Below the pieces are notes generated by a model. The model made no database searches and was not told where the DNA came from. It saw only the letters and a list, made by a program, of their open reading frames with translations. A stretch of DNA of 64,000 nucleotides from Clostridium beijerinckii (GTDB lineage: Bacteria; Bacillota; Clostridia; Clostridiales; Clostridiaceae): the NCBI RefSeq assembly GCF_018223745.1, contig NZ_CP073653.1, forward strand, positions 2,198,001 through 2,262,000, given 5' to 3'. Positions within the stretch are counted from its first letter, which is position 1, and every line of letters starts with the position of its first letter. Below, piece after piece: positions 63,600 through 64,000 of this stretch. A program made the translations under genes and the position numbers.

Positions 63600-64000
63600 A
63601 TGCTAGAAGATTTAATCAGTGTTTTAGATAATGTAATATATTTAGATATAGAAACAACTGGACTTGATGAAACATGCTCAGAAATTATAGAAATTGGAGC
63701 TGTTAAAGTTAAGAATGGAGTTGTAACTACTTATAATACATTAATAAGACCAAGAGGACGCGTGCCAATAAGTATTTACAGTCTCTGCAGTGATCTAAAT
63801 GAGGCAGATTTACTAAGTGCTAGAAGTTTGAATTCTATAAAAAAAGAAGTACTGGAATTTTTAGAAGATTTACCTTTAATATGCCATAATGCAAATTTTG
63901 AAAGAAAATTTTTATCTTTTTATATTCCTGAAATAAAAAATACAATAATGGATTCTATGGAGCTTGCAATAATTTTAGAACCATGGAGAAAAGAATATAA
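63600..64000 (+). CDS. DEDDh exonuclease domain protein, truncated at the right window edge (DnaQ or DinG type)
   Basis: An open frame from ATG 63600 continues past the end of the window without a stop. DNVIYLDIETTGLD (DEDD motif I), ICHNANFERKF (motif II) and conserved EIIEIGAV identify a DnaQ-like 3'-5' exonuclease domain. In clostridia this N-terminus belongs either to PolC/DnaQ-like proteins or to a DinG-type helicase with an exonuclease domain; the visible 133 codons do not decide. GGGGAAGAG at 63591-63599 sets the start. It follows hepT by 12 bp in the same direction. Confidence 0.8.
   Translation, partial: MLEDLISVLDNVIYLDIETTGLDETCSEIIEIGAVKVKNGVVTTYNTLIRPRGRVPISIYSLCSDLNEADLLSARSLNSIKKEVLEFLEDLPLICHNANFERKFLSFYIPEIKNTIMDSMELAIILEPWRKEY

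Overview
The window is very AT-rich, with strong AGGAGG-type ribosome binding sites and a gene set that points to an anaerobic saccharolytic Clostridium of the C. beijerinckii type. The evidence is a NifH-NifI1-NifI2-NifD-NifK-NifE-NifN/B order, a nifV split into omega and alpha genes, a clostridial [2Fe-2S] ferredoxin, and no oxygen-dependent enzymes. The species assignment is inference.

Layout. 1-2950: remnant of a tyrosine recombinase, three small unknown genes and a membrane-anchored polysaccharide deacetylase. 2985-4711 (minus strand): modC and modB of a molybdate importer. 5333-33000: a large purine/urate catabolic region (ygeY, ygeW, carbamate kinase, hydantoinase/dihydropyrimidinase, YheO-type regulator, guanine deaminase, ygfK, two purine permeases, TetR regulator, ygeX, ssnA, ridA, xdhC-like gene, a fused Fe-S/Mo xanthine dehydrogenase and a three-subunit xanthine dehydrogenase). 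This is the gene set linked in enterobacteria and gut Firmicutes to anaerobic urate breakdown and to selenium-dependent molybdenum hydroxylases. 33575-39670: molybdenum cofactor and molybdate genes (MocA-ModE fusion, MoeA-like, moaA, moaC, MOSC protein, modA, mop). 40002-43717: an unusual trio made of a HypB-like GTPase fused to an ABC ATPase, a cytosolic substrate-binding-like protein, and an excisionase-HTH/PBP regulator. 43874-61784: nitrogen fixation (anfO-like gene, unknown MORN-like gene, nifH I1 I2 D K E N-B, [2Fe-2S] ferredoxin, nirJ1 broken by a frameshift, nirJ2, two siroheme-decarboxylase-like genes, nifV-omega, nifV-alpha). 62743-64000: MntA/HepT toxin-antitoxin pair and the start of a DEDDh exonuclease gene.

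The parts fit together: molybdate uptake and storage feed pterin-Mo cofactor synthesis for the purine hydroxylases on one side and FeMo-co for nitrogenase on the other, so purine nitrogen salvage and N2 fixation sit on either side of a shared molybdenum toolkit.

Two non-coding layers stand out. First, nifH and nifV-omega each have a leader in which a hexaloop hairpin overlaps the base of an intrinsic terminator, the geometry of ANTAR antiterminator RNAs. Second, most long intergenic spaces from 5.2 to 62.6 kb are occupied by several families of short non-coding inverted-repeat (MITE-like) elements. Some of these supply stop codons or flank start codons of the host genes. Coordinates of repeats are by-eye estimates.
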